Shown here piece by piece: positions 7,301 through 7,507 of a stretch of DNA of 7,507 bases (position 1 is the first letter of the stretch; each line of letters begins with the position of its first letter). The notes under the pieces were generated by a model, which had not been told where the DNA came from, did no database searches, and worked only from the letters and a program-made list of their open reading frames with translations. The DNA comes from Muribaculaceae bacterium (lineage in GTDB: Bacteria; Bacteroidota; Bacteroidia; Bacteroidales; Muribaculaceae). The position numbers and the translations under genes are program-made. The stretch is taken from positions 1 through 7,507 of the forward strand of contig JAIDUY010000404.1 of assembly GCA_029059965.1 (NCBI GenBank), read 5' to 3'.

Positions 7301-7507
7301 GTAATCGCAGGCTCCACCTCCGGCATGTGGCCCCTCGGAGCCGGTGAGAACCAGCGTCTCTACTCTTTCCAGGAAGATTATCCCAGCGACTACTCGCTCA
7401 CAATGGTTCACTACAACATCGGCACAAGCCACGAAATCACCACCATCCCCGACGCCACCTATCCCGTTGTGTCCGAATACCTCATCAACGGCAACGTCAA
7501 CGTCGTG
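4358..7507 (+). CDS. Exported N-acetylmuramoyl-L-alanine amidase (Amidase_3 type) with long propeller-like C-terminus, 3' end outside window
   Basis: The frame is open from ATG 4358 to the window edge: 1050 codons without a stop, so the gene is 3'-truncated here. Residues 1-20 form a signal peptide ending AYA. Residues about 28-288 match the zinc amidase family that cleaves the lactyl-amide bond between N-acetylmuramic acid and L-alanine in peptidoglycan: H36 in VNPGHGS, E66 in FFESNTNLW, H156 in FFISVHSNAH as zinc ligands, and E252 in GFLCEGYF as catalytic glutamate. All four are present. Residues about 295-397 resemble a carboxypeptidase-regulatory/Cna-B-like fold (GELYGIVRD, PVNNAEVILYRDG, GAFVFSHLEPGQYTVTVTAPGY), with an insert after the first strand. 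Residues about 428-785 form a beta-rich, probably propeller-like region of no named family. A FlgD-like Ig segment follows (about 785-855, ending FPDGEYTWEVVVENK), then an NHL-like segment beginning GNGVAVDNNPASPHFGNAY at 869. There are 15 cysteines. The protein is far larger than ordinary amidases, and a surface-sorting tail could lie beyond the window. It follows the propeller gene by 12 bases in one operon. Confidence 0.88.
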   Translation, partial: MKLRNILVISALALAGAAYAADKPVDEIRVYVNPGHGSWTGGDRAMATIKHGPYNPAAPDTTGFFESNTNLWKCLGLVDRLREYGLKFDPTLNQTNPNPTRVGAALDMNNNIVMSHVKLGPYPLSDTENERAFNRNLYEICCEVERNNFDFFISVHSNAHVDGNNTNYPALFVRGENGVAFTEGADTACKTLWPFAYQDEHQCWSNFRMDNPALYYDIDFWHGDYAVNNIDGKTYKGYYGVLRHGVLGFLCEGYFHTYQPARHRAMNVDVCRHEGDGYARGIAAILGIDTNESTGELYGIVRDRHERFRHAYYNCSATSPDANKPVNNAEVILYRDGNEVSRYTTDDEFNGAFVFSHLEPGQYTVTVTAPGYLEAEEDLCGPFTVEAGKTTYPRIYMVSEDYVPPVVTYSDYPDEAAGAEGIFAAPEYSFKRTFTDKSISSLKGKTVKRFITRNNKLYVLAFDAENKPTVAVIDGGNLSTLAVVSTEGCEGTDRALADIQVTADGYLIGCSMELCHLTDGEVEEGETRGECKIYRWANDENGVPTGDPRNWFSTQMTGNLFKAWTGQTMSYSGTYREGRMLLSSASWYYNRKIFFTIIDIVDGAKASESFSNNAEVCDYFNVDDLEEFTFTVSPLSSEKFITQSAKNKTREYSINNMGAFTEVPSDLLSDATAQGAFFRYAGHSMMVAPALDADGKNIGIRLLDITDGLDKAVTIGTANTDIKAVEGISAAVGKTEVERDEEDAVTAAYITLYLLRGDGKLTRMTTRGVEQPVATPAYAFALSQQELSGPRGIVLRFSLTDDATAHIRLRGADDTVVDLPSQQFNRGENTYNFNFDTVEFPDGEYTWEVVVENKAVAGIKQLMSVETAGNGVAVDNNPASPHFGNAYFTLNAGNRGIMQYNAMLEPQNDTPYQSGVWDLSVGASCWRGATLEDGTLLVADWGDKQGGIYLFDPANPTAERQPLFRGTQTPSSGEIRNDQGQVIAGSTSGMWPLGAGENQRLYSFQEDYPSDYSLTMVHYNIGTSHEITTIPDATYPVVSEYLINGNVNVV

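Noticed and set aside
5354..7432. Very long open frame on the minus strand (about 692 codons) opposite the amidase gene
   Set aside because: It is a shadow of the real gene: C-rich third positions remove stop codons from the opposite strand. The translation is a low-complexity run of V, G, A, E and D with no motif. The plus-strand frame has a signal peptide and intact catalytic motifs.

Overview
This window looks like chromosomal DNA from a gut-type Bacteroidales bacterium, plausibly Muribaculaceae or a relative. Four things point there: (i) both promoters in the divergent intergenic region match the Bacteroidetes -7 consensus TAnnTTTG, and the start codons lack Shine-Dalgarno sequences; (ii) three of the four exported proteins have signal peptides whose predicted cleavage leaves glutamine at +1, as the Bacteroidetes 'Q-rule' predicts; (iii) one protein ends in the YFNLQGIRV...GLYIRR...KVYIR type of tail common on surface proteins of Bacteroides, Prevotella and Muribaculaceae; (iv) the domains are typical of the phylum. 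The DNA is GC-rich, with strong C preference at third codon positions. The family-level assignment is inference.

Layout. Positions 2-379 (+) hold the 3' end of a small gene resembling YbjN-type proteins. It converges on a leftward pair, and a strong GC-rich hairpin (433-474) lies between them. The leftward pair reads from a promoter near 3187-3215: first a secreted endonuclease/exonuclease/phosphatase (EEP) family protein (3157-2105), then, after 49 bases, a secreted multidomain protein (2055-493) with an internal domain duplication and a sorting-type C-terminal tail. A 276-base intergenic region (3158-3433) carries back-to-back promoters and a 12-bp tandem direct repeat. The rightward pair starts at 3434 with a secreted PD40/TolB-like beta-propeller protein. 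After a 12-base gap comes the largest gene of the window (4358 to beyond 7507): an exported Amidase_3-type N-acetylmuramoyl-L-alanine amidase fused to a carboxypeptidase-regulatory-like domain and a long propeller-like C-terminal part. Its stop codon lies outside the window.

All four complete or nearly complete genes around the intergenic region encode exported proteins, so this is a cell-envelope or secretome locus. A reasonable but unproven reading is that the rightward pair works on peptidoglycan (hydrolase plus small propeller partner) and the leftward pair on phosphodiester substrates such as extracellular nucleic acids, with a surface-exposed companion. I see no mobile element, RNA gene, CRISPR array or defence system. 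Nothing here is clearly a new system. The most interesting item is the unusually large amidase-propeller protein and its tightly linked small propeller partner.
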